From contig RQTK01000033.1 in NCBI GenBank assembly GCA_003991915.1, forward strand, positions 196,897 through 260,896: a DNA stretch of 64,000 nucleotides. Reading direction: 5' to 3'. The translations under genes and the position numbers were made by a program. The number at the start of each line of letters is the position of its first letter. Position 1 is the stretch's first letter. Positions 42,864 to 56,859 of this stretch are shown here, one piece after another. The notes beneath the pieces are model-generated. The model saw nothing but the letters and a program-made list of their open reading frames with translations. It did no database searches and was not told the DNA's origin. The DNA is from Elysia chlorotica (Eukaryota > Mollusca > Gastropoda > Plakobranchidae).

Positions 42864-45600
42864 TTGATTTCCTACTGTTTGCCGTATTTTAATGTCATTA
42901 ATTTCTATTTCAATAAATTTCTCCAGTAATAAAGAAACTCCTACCTTCAGAGCTTTTTCCATCTCCACGTAGCCATGTTTGGTCAGGTTCTCAATAATCC
43001 TTGGCACGACCACCTCAAGTGTGTGTCTACAGTTGCTCAGCATGATGATGAGGCGTTTATCCTAAAGACATAATATGGTTCAACAATGCCAAAACAACTA
43101 TTTTAAGACACAAGCAACTTACCCGTTTTTGTATTAAAATAAGGTTTTTCGGGTAACAATTGTGTGAAACATATTCACACCTTATAATAGTAAGAAGGAA
43201 TTAAAATGAACCAAATAGTAGCATAGCCTCATTTAAAATGAATGGATCATAGTAGAGAAGGACCTGATGTTAAAAAGAAGTTGAAGACTGGAAGGCATTG
43301 AGCTCCATTGTTTTCACAGATTCCTTATTTTATGTCTGGTTTCTTGCTAAAGTCCAAGGAAATAAGCAGCATCAAGTATATAACCTTTTCAATTATATCT
43401 TCTCTCTGACATTGACTACTGAATTGGCTAAAATTAGGTGGTGCATTCTTGCAGAAGTATATGAAATTTCAGTCCATTATCAGCATCATTAAATACCACT
43501 GTTAAATTACATCTCTCCAAAAACAAATGATCTGCGCTTAAACATTATTTTAATTACCAAAGAGGGGATGGGATCTCCATGATGTTCCAACTCTACCTCT
43601 TGGCCAATGACAACTTTTATCCTGAAAGGTAGAAAAACTTTAAAATCTAGTTGTGTTCAACGTGAAAAAAATAAAAAAGTACAAAGAATTTTTTATTGAG
43701 GCATCACCAGTTGCTTCATCTATTTGACACATGATAATATGATTTACACAGTTTTTGTCATACAGACCATCATAATGAAAGACAAGTGAACAATAGAATT
43801 GAAAACATTTTAATACATTGGTCTTCTCCTAAAAAGCTGCCCTGCAGATGACAAGGAAAACATGTTCATTGACAGGATGGGTTCCAAAGTGAAGAGGATG
43901 AAATGAGCTTGGGAGACCCCCATGAAGTTATTAGAAAATAGTAATTTGTGGAGAATTTAATACCCCCTAGAAGGTTCGGAGCAGTTGGCGTTTAAGCTTA
44001 AAAGGAGACATTGGACCAGTTTATGACTTAAAATCAAGAGAACTTATGCTTTCTTCTCTTGTACTTTGAAAAATGATTTAAGCCCTATTAAATGATCATA
44101 ACTGCATGTACATTATTTTAAATGTTCTTTTTTCTCTTAATGAGATGATGGAAATCTTTCTGGTAAACTTTGCAATAAAAACAAAAATTTTCATCTAAAA
44201 ATATTTCTCACTGTCTGGTCTCCTTTTTCTGCAATGGCGGGCTGAATACTAGCTGCTCCATACAGATGGAAAATGCTTGTAGGAGCTGACTGCACAACAC
44301 TGTTGCTTCCTTCTGGATGGGGCGTTGACTGAAGATCTGCAAACAATACAATAAGTGTCACTATTTCTAAATATTGTTCTCAATAATTTTACAAACTCAC
44401 TGTTTAATAAAAAAACAACAAAGACTCAGGTAAAGAATTGAAAAAATAATGAAAATTGGAAAGGCACATTAGTCAGCCATAAGCTAAATTTTACTTCCTA
44501 AACATAAACCAGTGATGCAAATAAGCTTTAATAAATGTAGATGTCTGGCATTTACTTGATTCTGATCGTAGCAATAATATTATAATGGGTGGCATATTTA
44601 TTATGATAATGACAAATTAAGGGAAACAAATTAGGGTTGTTTGTTGTTTTTAATTTTGTTTCTCTTTTCCTTTCATAAGGCTGTCAAGGGGTTGATTTTA
44701 TTTGTCATCTAAATTACAAATTTCTCAAATTAAGAGTAGGTGAGAATGGCTTTTTTAGCCATAGCAATGAAACATAAATATCTAATTTTAAGTTTGGTTG
44801 AAAGACTTGCAAACTCCAAAGCAAAAATGTACTACGACAAAGCTTCAATTATAATAAATAGATTCTGACCTCAGGTTCTGATGGTTTATTCATAACGACA
44901 ACTTCATGCAAATGTTGGATGGCCTCATTGACAATATTCTCAAACAGTGCTGGCTGGAGGGAGAGGATGAAAATAATCAAATTTAGTAACTTCATAAGCA
45001 ACTTGATGGAACCTATGAACGTATAACCTTAAAGAAATTTTGCCACACTCAAAATATGACATGAAAAATTAAAGTGAACAGGAATTTTCATTCAAATCAA
45101 AACAATTTTATGATAGTAGCTTGTACGTCAAAAATGGCAGTTGAGTTGAAGTTGACAATTCCTCAACTATTTTTTACATTCTACAATTTTATCTTTGAGT
45201 TATATACAGCTTTCTCTTTAAATTCACAAATGATTTTTATCTAAGGTATACTTCTTTGGGATAATTTACCACATTTTCTCCACTAGACTTAACAAACACA
45301 AACATATGGTCTGGAACTTTCGGTTGGTCGAAAGCAGAAAAAAAAATGCAAAATTGTCCTTCAGCTTTTTTTCCTTGTTGCCAACTCTGACACCCCATAG
45401 TCTATTTCACTTGATTTGGGCAAATTGTGAAAGACCACTAACAATATCTTTGTTTAACTTCTAGGTAATGCTGCAAGGACAGTTATTATAAAGGAATATC
45501 TTAATGTACTCAAAGATTTTACTAACCAGTTGTGTTGTTCCACCACTCTGATCGTCCGTCTCAACCACCCATGTCTCCTTGGTATGAAGGCATTTCACAT
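39089..45600 (-). CDS. EXOC2: EXOC2 C-terminal exons: Sec5 helical region, second half
   Basis: Ten exons from 45527-45600 to 39089-39209: [69 protein letters not shown] and [16 protein letters not shown]. The final exon ends NDDSNC and TGA. All phases agree. Confidence 0.95.
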
Positions 45601-48600
45601 CTGGGTGGATGACCCAAATTTAAATAGCTTTTTAAAAATATTTGCTACAGAACAGTTGATATAATAAGACGTGTGAAAATAATCCTTACTTTATTAGAAA
45701 AAGGTGAGCTCATACACTATAAATGTTGTCTATAAATGTGGACAAATAAAAAATTATTGATGGTGTTCCTTAAAATAGTTTAAATCATGTGTGTTTAGAA
45801 ATTACATACACACATACAATTAATTTTTGGTTGTTTTTATCAGATTCAAAACATTAGAGTGCTTTCCCAGTTATTTGAATTGTTCTATTGTTTTTCAATA
45901 TATATTCCAGAAAAGAACAACAATAACACTCATTTTTTGTAAAAGGCAATTCAATTTGAATTTATTAAATATATTTGTCTTTTTTGAACAATGTTATAAA
46001 TTATATAGCAGTGTTTGCTTTTTTATTTATAACTTGGTGGAATGTTTTTAAAGTCTAAATTTAAGAGAAAGACTTGCAATACATATTTCCTTACATCTCC
46101 CCTGGCAGATTTTTCTCTAGGGGGAAAAGTTTACAAAGGGACAATTAAAAAAAGTTGGATGCTGCATATATTATGAAATCTGGCATTTGTATGATCATTG
46201 AAGTTTTGTTTGTTAATAAGCACTTTGCTTTCACACTTTGAGAAGAAGATGAAGCTGCCTTGCAGATTGTGTTGCTTACCTGAGATTGCCTGCTTCAACA
46301 GTGTGAACATGCAGTTGGTTCGCATGTCAAATGCCAAGTCTTTCAAAACAATCATAGAATCCCCATGCCCATCTAGTCCAGAGAGAAAGTTGGCACAGTT
46401 TCTGAAGAAGGAAAGATAAAAGAAGGATGGAATACGACAAAATGAGGGTTGTATCTAAATCATAATCAACAAAATGTTAATTTTTTTTTAATTTCAGGTG
46501 CCTGACTAAAATTTGAATTTACAACAACAATATATATAAAAAGCATTATTCTAAATACATTTTTTAATTTATAGATGAGATATACATATTTGGGTAACTT
46601 TGTTGTTTTGTTTTTTTTGTTACACATTATTGAAATAATTTTGCAATGGATGTTGGTTGGCTTTTAACGTGAACAGCTGGGTCTGACAATTTTATGTGCT
46701 GCCACACAGAGATAGTGTGGGGTCGCCACTAGGACATCTATCTCAGTTGACCCATCCATTTAAGGACGAAGTCCGACAATAGCTTAAAAGTATGCACCTG
46801 CCATATAAGAAACCAAAGCTCTACCACCTTGGCTAATGCTCAACTAGTACCATACTGGATCCAACAATTACAAATCAAAAGGGGAAAATTGCAAAAGCAA
46901 CCTTGAGGGCAAAAGGTTATCTAATTTCTTTCAGCTAAAAAATATAAATATCAAAAGGATTAAAAGAAAGACTCGGAGTTAGCCTTCAGAGCATGGGATC
47001 TCCCCTTTTCTTCTCACCTGATGTTCCTAACACAGATAGGCAGCCAATTGCCTGATATGTGCTCCTGTTTACTCGACTTGGGCCAGATTCCAAACTTTTC
47101 TCTCTCTGCCTCTGGCATTCCCTCCAGGGATTCAGGTAAGAATGCAGCTCGCACATAGTTGGAGAAGAGAGACAGCACTTCCGTCATCATTTGCTACAGG
47201 AGGAAAAGAAGAGTGTATTTGTAAGACAATGGAAAAACACTTAAACCTCAGTCACAAAAGTGGCTTGAATGAGGCAAAATGAAAGAAAAATCTCTTTATC
47301 TAACAAAAATTCTTCTCTTTTATTGATGTAACTTTCAAACACCTGTTAATGGATAGAGTGGGGAGGGGGGAGGGGCTTTGGGCTACAAACAAAAATTCAA
47401 AATTTTCTACATTTTCGTTATTACGACACACAGCACCGCAGGGGTTGATGGTTTAATATCCTTATATAATGCATACCTTCATTTCGCTGTGTTTGCTTGT
47501 ATCAATCTTGACACCCTTTTCAGATTTCTGAAAGAAAAGTCAATTATTTTAAAATGTAGATACATACTTGTCACAAAAAAGGCATGAAAAAGTATAGCAT
47601 TTTTGCAAATCTTTGATTTTTCATTTGATTTTTGAAAATAATAAACTAATGATACTTCCTTAACATCTTTAAATTTTCATTTTCTTCAGACACATACTTC
47701 CTCTCCCAGTCTGTCTCTATTTTTGTCTGTCCATTTAAATGATCATCTGTTTGTCTCTCCCTACAGCTCTCCCTGTCTGGCTATCTTTCTGTCTGTCTTT
47801 CTTTTGTTCTTATTCATATTCCACTGAATTACCTCCTGTGTGAAGTAGCTTTGACCAAGTCGCCAGAAGTCTGGGAATTTCTGTAGCATAATGTCTGTAA
47901 TATCCTCAATGAAAAGCACCTTTTGGGGCGTGCGGAATCTCCAAGCAGCTTGGGGTGCAATAAAAACAAAATGTCAAAGAGGGTCTATGCTATTAATATC
48001 TGCTTATTACGATATAAACCCTATTTTTAAACCCATTTCTTCATAATATTTAATCAAAACTGATTTCACTAGAACCAATTGAATACAAATTATGCTTGTA
48101 ACCTTGTGCTGGAAGGGGGAAGGGGGCAAGTTAATCTCTTTTATCTTCTGATTATTACAACAGAGATGGAACATCAACCACATCTCTCTTTTTCTTTCAA
48201 AAAAAAATTTTTTTTTTCAATACATTAATACTATGCAAAAATAATGGCATCAGGACGACAGGCAAATATACCTTGCTGGTCAGACGAATTAAGAGATGAA
48301 AAACTTGATTCTCTTTTAATTCCTGGATAACAAAGAGAAGAAGAAAGCAATAATGTATCATTTGAATAGGCAGTCATATACCTATGTCATTTTAAACATG
48401 ATTGAAGTTCAAATATTTTATTTGTGATACTTTTAGGAATGTGGTTTCACCAAGAGTTATGTAATTCTTTTGGAAAACGTGAGCTCTTCTTTAGTTTTGA
48501 GTTAGCTTATCAAGCAGTAATATATGCACAGGTGTGAGTATGCTAAAGGGTATGCAAGTTATTCTAGACTTTAAAAGAGAACATAGGGCATGCAAACGGA

Positions 48601-51600
48601 AAAATGTTTAATACAAAATGACACTAACACACTTTTCATGTTAAACGTGACTCAAATCTTCTAACAAAGTGGAATAACATTAGGTGAGATCTCAGTCCAA
48701 TATTTTAATAATCTAGCTGCTTCATCTCAGTCTGGATACCATCACTATTTTTCTTTTTAATAAAACCCTTTCTTCAATAAACTTTATTTTGAATTAATCT
48801 TGGATTGGCGGTTGTTATCATGAATTTGTCTAACCTCCATCTTACTGAAAGGGATACAATGTGATGGTATATTGTTTGTGGAAGAACTTTGAAGCTGCGA
48901 TCACTAGTTCAACTTTTATATGAATGTGAAAAGATGCATACAAATTTCATAGACTTACCACTCTTGATGGGAGATTTGTTGATTCTATTCAAAGGCTTCC
49001 AGTGGGATCCACCTTGTGTGCTTGCTTGGTTCTCTGATTGCATCCCATTTTTCTCTGCAAAGCAAAAAATTTTTTGAAACCCTTTCCTCAAAATTAGATC
49101 CCTATAGATGGAAGACCTTTTCTAAAAAGAAATTGAGAATGGAATAGTGATGCTTCATAAAAGAATACCATGGTTTAAGGGGCATAACTATGATTAATAT
49201 TTAAGATTGTCTTGAGTCGAGATTATGTATCTAGAATTAGACCTAAAGGAAATGTATTCATAGACTGATTAGTTTCTTAACACTGTGAATGTCAAAATTT
49301 TGTTATGTAAATCATATATTTCAGAATTATAAACTTTGGAAAATTATTGTAAATCTCCTAAATAATTTGAGGGAGAATATGAAACGTGTAAGCACATGCA
49401 GGGAAAACCTGTAAATTAAAATATATCTTTCTTAACATGGAGATATATTTTGTACAAATCACATTTGATGTGGTTCAATCAGATTTAAGTCATGTATTGA
49501 ATAAAATTAACTGTGCCTTTGGGTAATTATAAAAATCAAACTGTGGAGAGAACAAAGCATGAGGAAAAGACTTACCCTCCTCAATGTGTTCATCCTTGCA
49601 GTCATCCAGCAACTCAACAAGCCAGTTTTGCTGGTTATCCAGACACTCCCAGGCTGGATCTCCCTTATACTCAAGGCTCACAAGGTATCTGAATCACAAA
49701 GCACATGATATAGATAATACTTGACAAGAGGAATTAATTTTATGAAAAAAAATGTAGAAAGTATCGCCTTCACGGAATTTAGGATGGTTTTAAAGGCAAT
49801 ACTACTCTTTGTTTGTAAAGATTATAAAATCAAAGCTTTGAAGGAAATTTAGTAGAACTATGGCTCACTGGGAATATCAACAAAGCTTAAAACCTATAAT
49901 ATGTTTGTTAGTTCCTAGAATTATTAAAATAATGATATTTGTATAGCATCTTTTTAGGCAAGCTTATTTCTTACCTTATCAGCTTCTTCTGTTCGTCTAG
50001 TGTATTGTGCGTATCTTTCAATCTTTTGTGGAGCATATTCCTAAACCCTGCAATTCTTCGTTCTACCTCTCGGTACACTGCAGAGGAAATTCAAAGTGTT
50101 CATTGATTGCAGAAAGTGGAGATTGCACAGTCTTGGTGTGGTTATAGAGTTTGGTAAGGGAAATTCAAATTGTTAAACACTGTAAATAAAATTGGAAAGC
50201 AATACATAAATATCAGCTCAATTGCTCAAAGTAATAAATGTCAAATGACACAAAAAATTCAACTAAAATGGTCACTAAAAATAAAAAATAAAACCCTTAA
50301 GATATAATTAAGAAGCAATTATTGGTCATCTGGATACTTTCTTGACTTCTGAAAATTCTCTTGAATAAAAATAAGAGAAGGCATTTCTTACCTTTTCTGA
50401 AAATTTTAATTTCTGTATTGGCAAAGAGAGACTTTGCCTTTTCATAGTCGTTGATCACCATGTTGTAATCTCCCTAGAAAGAGAAAAAATTCTTCTTTAA
50501 TTGGTTTTCCATTTTCAAAGTCTGTATCAATGACATCAATGTGATAAAAAGGTGAAACTTTATTAAAGAAAAAAAATATACATTTTCCCTTAACTTTGCT
50601 GTCTTTATGTGTTTTATTCTTAAGGCCCTTTTATTCTATGAAGCTAAAGAGTTGGTAAGACCTTCATTTTTATTTCAGTCAAAGCAATATTAACTTATGT
50701 ATTTTTATTATTTTTTATGTGCCCTACATACTTCATTAATCAAAATGTTAAAAACTAGATGTATCTTTTCAATGCAAAGAATCGTTGAAAAAAGAAAAAT
50801 AGGCACTAAGTCTATTGTCACAAAATCAGTAACAAAAAATTGCAGTACCTTCTGAATATTCCTCTGTATGTTTAAGGGCAAATGAAATAAAAAGCGGAAC
50901 TTTTGGATCACACTCAAAGCATTGCGGGTTGAATCTGCCTTATCTTTTCTTCCTAAGACCTCTTGGAAGAGACCATCAGCACAGGATTTGGCCTCTGAAA
51001 ATATTTTATGTATGTGTTCAATCAATTTCTAGTGCAGTGTAAACAAACACTATAGATTTAGTGAGACCTCTCACAAAAAGAAGTCATAGTGCTATTGATA
51101 CGGGGAGCTAGTGTGACATGTGCTCACTCTATTTCTTAATTAAAATGAAAGCGGTTCACCAATCTTCAGTTAAATTTTTTTTTACTAGTGTTTAAAAAGG
51201 ATGCAACAGCCTCAAGAATACACACCCACATTTATAAGCAAAATCCTCCCCATGAAGCCTCTAGTATAAAGATAAAATGGAATAATGGTATAATAACGTA
51301 AAACAAACTTGAAGGTAAAGGGTCGAAAAGTTGTTTTTTTTTTCATTAAAGGAAAGCAAAATCAAACCCAACTGGATCTAAAACAAACTATATCCCAAAG
51401 AGCAGTACCCTCCATTGTCTATTTCTCCATCCTCAAACAGTATAAGACTCAAAGTCAAAGTTTACAAGGGACAGATTGTTTTATTATTTTTTTCCCTTTT
51501 GCTGACTCCTGTCTGGTCCATGATATATACCGAGATTGGAGTCTTCAATTCAAAATTCAGATCAAGTGACTATGTACAAAGAAAGACGTTGCTAAAGGTG

Positions 51601-52146
51601 TGAAGCAAGACATAACTGTACTAGCTAATTAAATAAACATATTTTATTAGATTTACAAGAGATTTTACTCATGAGATTAGTATGAAATGCTGCAGCAGAT
51701 ACTCACGCATCAGTAATACAGCATAAGAGTTCATGCAGTCTCCTCGTAAGTCCTCTTCGTTATACTTTTCATACATGGCTGAAATAAGTACAAAAAAAAT
51801 AAACATATGATTGCAGAAGACAGATCTTTATTTGTAAACATGATTTCTTTGTTATTATTTACTTTACTGTGTATTTCAGGTTATGAGGTATAAAAATGTC
51901 TAGGGAGACTTAGAAAATAAAAAATAAAAATAATGGAAATTTAAGAAATTATAATGCTTTATAATTGCAAAATATATAAAAATATGGAAGCATATTCAGA
52001 GTGAACTAACCATAATGTTGAAATTTAGTTATAAACAAACAGTGACAGTGTAATGGATGCTATAAAAAGGCTAAGACTTTGAATAAAGATATAAAGATAG
52101 CTGTTCATACTTCTAGCTACTAGAAGTGACTTTCTATGAATAATCC

Positions 52147-52187
<41 letters not shown>

Positions 52188-55100
52188 CAAACAGTCCTCA
52201 GGCAAAACTAACAGCTTTTCACATTTTAGTGTTCACATGAAGATGAATTTTCATGAATTTGCTTTTGGACATTATGATAGCTAAGTCCCATTCATAGATC
52301 AAACTAGAGATCATTTATTAAATATTATTTTACTCTGTGCTTACCCAATATCCCATCTTATTACACACAAAAAAAGATTATTATTACAATATCTTAGATT
52401 TCATAAATGTAAATACTTGTTTAAAAAAATATCATCAGCGTAATTTAATCAAGGGAATTGTACTGTTAGAATATGACAGAGATCTTACCTGTCAGGCTAT
52501 CAAGGCAATCAAGAATAGTGGTTAGATTGGATCTGACAAATGTAATGGGTCCCTCAGATCGTGTGCTGGCTTTCCTCTTCATGTAACTCAAGCCAGCTTT
52601 TAAATCTGAAAAACTGTGTGACAAAGAGTAGCACTGAAATTATTATAATTCCAGAATCATTATCATAATGATTTTAAAGGTGTCTTTTTTTAAACATGTT
52701 TTTTTTTAAGCCTGCCTCAGTGTTTATTTTTAGTATTAGACATCTGTCTTTTCCTTGATTTTTTTTTTTAAGGCCCTTTCTCTCGTATATAATCTCTAAG
52801 AAATTAATTGTTAAAAATGTCTATTCCGCTATAAAGAAGATCAAAGGTTAAAACAAAATTTAAAAGACCTTGCGTTTCTATGATGTTCCAGGAGATACCA
52901 CCCTGGTGAAAAGTTTTTCAGAGACATGTTGCCAGATGCTGAAAAAAAAGAGTTAATCAGAAAAAGTCAGTAGGCAAAAATTTTTTTTTTTTTCAAATTG
53001 ATAATCAAGCTACTATAGACAATTAAATATAATCATAACCATAGAACTGTGTAATTAAAAGCTAATTATACTGTTAAATGATTCATAAATAACAAATTTA
53101 AGAGTTGAGAATAATATATGAAGGAAATGAAACCCAATTACAGTTGGGTAATTTAAGAGCTAGTATTTTGAAATTGAAACATTTGTTTTTCTAGTTTTTA
53201 AAACCACAATTCATAGGTTTTTGTAAAAAATAATGTGTACATTCATTTGTATTTAAAGAACTGTGGTTTAAATGTTTTTTTGTTAGTTTGTTTTTTCTAT
53301 GGTCATATTAGGGAGAGACCTACCTTCAGGGAACATTTCTAGCAGCTCTTCCTCTCCAAGTTTTGGTCTAAAAGGAAAAGGAAAGGAGGCAGAAAAACAG
53401 AACTTTTTTTACATACATTTTTAACTGCATCTAATGAGTATATTACAGCTTTCAACTCTTTGATGCAATTTTACTTTTTCACATTGATGATTGCAAACCT
53501 GTTAGTAGTTTCTTTTCTGGAGGTGGAGGGGGGTATTTTTGTTTGTTTTTGTTTCAAAACCAAACCACGGAGGAGGGTATTGCACGAAGCATTCAAATGA
53601 TGCAGTGTCACAAACGCATATAATACCAATGATTATGATGGAAATTGTTAAATTCTAGAGAGATTTTGAGAGTATGCAAGCTGTGACCTTGAATTTTAGG
53701 TGTAAATATAAATCAAGGAGCTGCACACACAAAAAAAAAGGATAAAATTTTAAAAATTAAAAACACTTACTTGTCACCTTCATCCAAGATACCTAAAGGA
53801 TCTTCTTCTTCCTTAGAGGCCATGGTAGTAGCGGGCCTTCCTCTGTCCAAGTTTGACTGAACAGTCTGAGATTCATCAATCCATACAGCTGACTCCTGGA
53901 GAGGACCTGGAGTGTTTAAAAAAAAAAAAAAAAAAAAAATTAAATCAAGAGCTGTTTCTCTCAACTATTCACGGTTTCACCTCTCTTGGAAGACACAGTC
54001 CTTAGAGATGTTAAACATGATCAAACATAGTGTCATCTTGTATTAGATATTTAAAAATGTATGTTTGTACATTTCACATCCTCTTTTAAAGCCTATAATA
54101 AGCCACATCGTATAGCATTATGCATTCCTTTTGCTGGATGAACTAACTAAAACTGAAAGTAAAGCTCATGTCCTCTAACAGCCTTACTTACCTCTTGGTA
54201 AAATCATATGTTCTGTTAAACAGAAGTTTCGCATTTTACATATTACCATGAGTAGAAATAAATATAGTGAAGTATCAGTTAAGTATTTCTTTTGTACAAA
54301 AAAGGAGACACCTTAGTGTATATTAACCTCTTCCCCTCTTTTTTTTTTGAGGTCTTGGATTTATGATAATGATAATAATATAAAATTTATACTTTAAACA
54401 AAAATAATTTCATCCCAGTACAGTAAATCAACAATATACAGTGGAAACCTCATAATTGGGATTTGATCTAAACTTCAAATTAGATGGATTCAAATTGCGG
54501 AATAGGACCTACATGAAACTCAAAAGTGTTAAAATTAGTAGATTTACTTGAAAAACTGTGTGAAGATAGCTTCCTGGCGTTTTTTTTCTATAGCAATCTT
54601 CTCCCATCCCCATTTCTTTTAAAGATGTGTCTTTATTGAAAAATCTTACAAAACAGTATTATCTAGTTAAAGGGCATGGCAAAGTATTGAATGTCTCAGC
54701 CTTACCTATTTGAAGAAAATATCCTCTAAATCCAACAGTGCAGCTACCCTTGCCACCATAGCGTGTGATTGGAATGATATCTCCCATGCCTTTCCCTGGT
54801 CCCGTTCTGGCTATAATTTTGCTGGATGACTTCCATTCAGCCGACAGATGGCAGTCCATTCCACATATTTTGAGTCCTTTATGAAAAAAAGAATTAATTG
54901 AAACATGAACTTTATCATACAGTAGTGTAATAGATTTGTTTTGTCTTTTCTTTTTTTGTAGAAAACATTTATCATGAATTATGATGATGTCTTTCACCAT
55001 TTTCAATCTTTTCAAACTTAACAGGCTCTGAAAGAGAGATTATCTACAGGTATAGAGGCATACTATTGTAACTGGCTTTTGACAGTGTGTAATTACAAAA

Positions 55101-55310
55101 AATTGCCTATATAGCTCCAAAATCTTACTTTTCATTTTGAAAAAAAAAAATGTGTCATAAGATCTGATGGCAAATTCAGTTTATTCACCTACCAACAAGA
55201 TCCCTTGGGTCATTCCCAAAATTCTCTCCTCTGATTGTAATCCTTGTACCAGGTGGTCCTTCCTTAGGGGAAACCCCAGTGACAAGTGGCGGAGGGTATC
55301 TAGGCGCCAT
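39089..55310 (-). CDS. EXOC2: Exocyst complex component 2 (Sec5), complete
   Basis: Minus strand, 27 coding exons from ATG at 55308-55310 to TGA at 39089-39091, joined with GT-AG sites and consistent phases; 939 residues, close to the vertebrate length of about 924. Exons: 55193-55310, 54706-54876, 53771-53906, 53324-53367, 52869-52938, 52489-52613, 51707-51778, 50849-50994, 50392-50473, 49975-50077, 49576-49688, 48959-49054, 48272-48322, 47833-47948, 47477-47527, 47018-47193, 46280-46401, 45527-45600, 44870-44953, 44212-44336, 43558-43621, 42945-43061, 42300-42500, 41400-41522, 40750-40811, 39936-39992, 39089-39209. An N-terminal IPT/TIG domain (residues about 6-98) is followed by the Sec5 helical region. 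Sec5 is a subunit of the octameric exocyst, which tethers secretory vesicles to the plasma membrane; its TIG domain binds GTP-loaded Ral. Confidence 0.97.
40270..40740. repeat. Two small tandem duplications in EXOC2 introns
   Basis: GATAAAGTCTATGCAGTTGC is repeated at about 40278 and 40312. CAGTCTAGTTCTATTCAGC is repeated at about 40665 and 40705. Intronic. Confidence 0.85.
42759..42796. other. Assembly gap (38 N) beside a CT run
   Basis: N run in an EXOC2 intron next to the CT run at 42797-42860. Confidence 1.
42797..42860. repeat. (CT)n microsatellite
   Basis: About 32 CT units adjoining the gap. Confidence 0.95.
46280..53367 (-). CDS. EXOC2: EXOC2 central exons: Sec5 helical region, first half
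   Basis: Fourteen exons from 53324-53367 to 46280-46401. Recognisable Sec5 pieces: [76 protein letters not shown] and [14 protein letters not shown]. The donor after 52869 (GTCTTT) is weak. This region forms the helical rod that packs against other exocyst subunits. Confidence 0.95.
46660..46870. mobile_element. Possible interspersed repeat in an EXOC2 intron
   Basis: Less AT-rich than the intron around it, with GTGCTGCCACACAGAG and a tRNA-like end (CCACCTTGGCTAATGCTCAAC). Resembles a SINE of another type. Only one copy is seen here, so this is tentative. Confidence 0.3.
52149..52186. repeat. Poly(A) run
   Basis: About 38 consecutive A in an EXOC2 intron; could be the tail of a retroposed element, but no element is recognised beside it. 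Confidence 0.95.
53771..55310 (-). CDS. EXOC2: EXOC2 N-terminal exons: TIG (Ral-binding) domain
   Basis: Exons 55193-55310, 54706-54876 and 53771-53906. Reads [24 protein letters not shown], then [13 protein letters not shown] and [11 protein letters not shown], the IPT/TIG beta sandwich. Thr11 and Arg27, which in human Sec5 are needed for Ral binding, occupy the same positions. The start is chosen because it begins the conserved block ([12 protein letters not shown]) and matches the family's usual length. Confidence 0.95.
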
Positions 55311-55387
55311 TTCTTGTCCAAATAATTTTTATAATGACTTAGTGTGATGAATTCAGTGTTGTCAATTATTTTTTCATGACCATAACT
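55311..55387 (-). promoter_or_regulatory. EXOC2 5' UTR with a short upstream ORF
   Basis: An acceptor (T-run then CAG) places the start of this exon at about 55387. It contains ATGGTCATGAAAAAATAA (55366-55383), a five-codon upstream ORF that ends 55 bases before the main ATG and could reduce translation of EXOC2. Confidence 0.55.
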
Positions 55388-55604
55388 CTGAAAAAAAATT
55401 GTTATATCAACTTTCAATATACATTTTCATCCAAGTTTTCATATACAAAGAGTTGACGTCCATGTGGACATTTATTCTAAAGAGTGGATTCTAAAATGAT
55501 AATGAAGGGCTTGGTGAAAAAAAGACCCCATGTCCCTTTTTTTTTAAGATTAGACCTATGCCCCTTTGATGTGTAGCTGTATAATATATTTGAAGAAAGT
55601 CCCT

Positions 55605-55660
55605 GTAAAGCCAGCTATACTACTGACATAGACCCAACCAGTAGGAGAAGATCAAGCAGC
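55605..55660 (-). mobile_element. SINE fragment, family A
   Basis: CTACTGACATAGACCCAACC followed by AGTAGG is the reverse of the family A sequence ACTGGTTGGGTCGGTGTCAG. A separate head fragment (GAACCACCGCGCCCCTTAGA) lies at about 56170-56190 on the same strand, so the two may be one disrupted element. Confidence 0.6.
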
Positions 55661-55734
55661 GAAGCTCAAATCCATAGTACTCTCTCATCACAGTGTCTGC
55701 TTGCTCTACCCTATTACCATCAGCAAGCACAACC

Positions 55735-55738
<4 letters not shown>

Positions 55739-55791
<53 letters not shown>
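55739..55791. repeat. (GA)n microsatellite
   Basis: About 26 GA units upstream of EXOC2. Confidence 0.95.
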
Positions 55792-55794
<3 letters not shown>

Positions 55795-56185
55795 CTTTAA
55801 CAAAGAATTGTGGGCACCTTGCATGAATGATAAACCCACACTTCTCCTCAGTGACATAACGGTTACAGCCACCCTAATTGTTTAATGAAGTCTGATTCAC
55901 AGTCTAGAGAAAACAGCTCTTCACACCTACATGTCAAACTATTTGAGTTCTCTGCCTGTAGACCATCAGCAGCTGGGAGTCGGCAGTGGCAAAAAAAAAG
56001 ATTTGTGTGATCTTCACCTGATGACTTTTTACAGTCTGTACACAGCCCCCAGCCTTACTCTTAGATAGCTATAGAAAAGTCAATGATTTGGTTAAAGGTT
56101 GAGAATTTTATTTGAGGAAAAAAAAAAAAGAACATGCTACAATGAGATTGAAGATTGGTTAATACCCTTGAACCACCGCGCCCCT

Positions 56186-56187
<2 letters not shown>

Positions 56188-56225
<38 letters not shown>
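56188..56225. repeat. (GA)n microsatellite
   Basis: GA run beside the SINE head fragment. Confidence 0.95.
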
Positions 56226-56228
<3 letters not shown>

Positions 56229-56859
56229 AAGAAAAGGAAGAACAGAAAGAGGAGAGAAAGAAGAAAAGAAAGAAAAAAAAAAGATATTTTGATGAAAAGA
56301 AACGAGGGATGAAATGGTCAGGCATGCTTAATCGTCATGTCTGTAGACCCACTCTCACATAACAACAACTGCTGCCTTATCTATGATTTTCATTCGAGAG
56401 CAGGCCTATTAATAAGGGGGAGGGGATGTTAAAAGGTCTGTCAAGTCTGTCAATGTTTCATAGGGAAAGCGGGTTCGAATACAGAGTGGGTTTATAAGCG
56501 GAGAGTTCATAGATGGAGAACTCTCTCTATAATCTACATCGAAAATCTAGATCTAGTGAAACTGAAAACCTACCGTCCTAAACAATGGGTAGATTACGAG
56601 CTGTGTTGGTGTAATTTTCTGCTTGGCTTTAGGGCCTATCTGACTTAGTGACTAGATCTATATCTAGATCTAGATCTCTTGATCTATCTACCCTAATGAA
56701 GTTATCTACATGCTTCGTAATTTATGAAAGGGTTATTTATTTTAAAAAAATCATTGGTCTCCACGAATATTCCGTTACGTGGGTATGTGGATCTCTTGCT
56801 AGATTCTAAAACTAAAACAGTAAAAGCTATTCTAACTTCGTTTTTCTAGTCTGCTTTTT

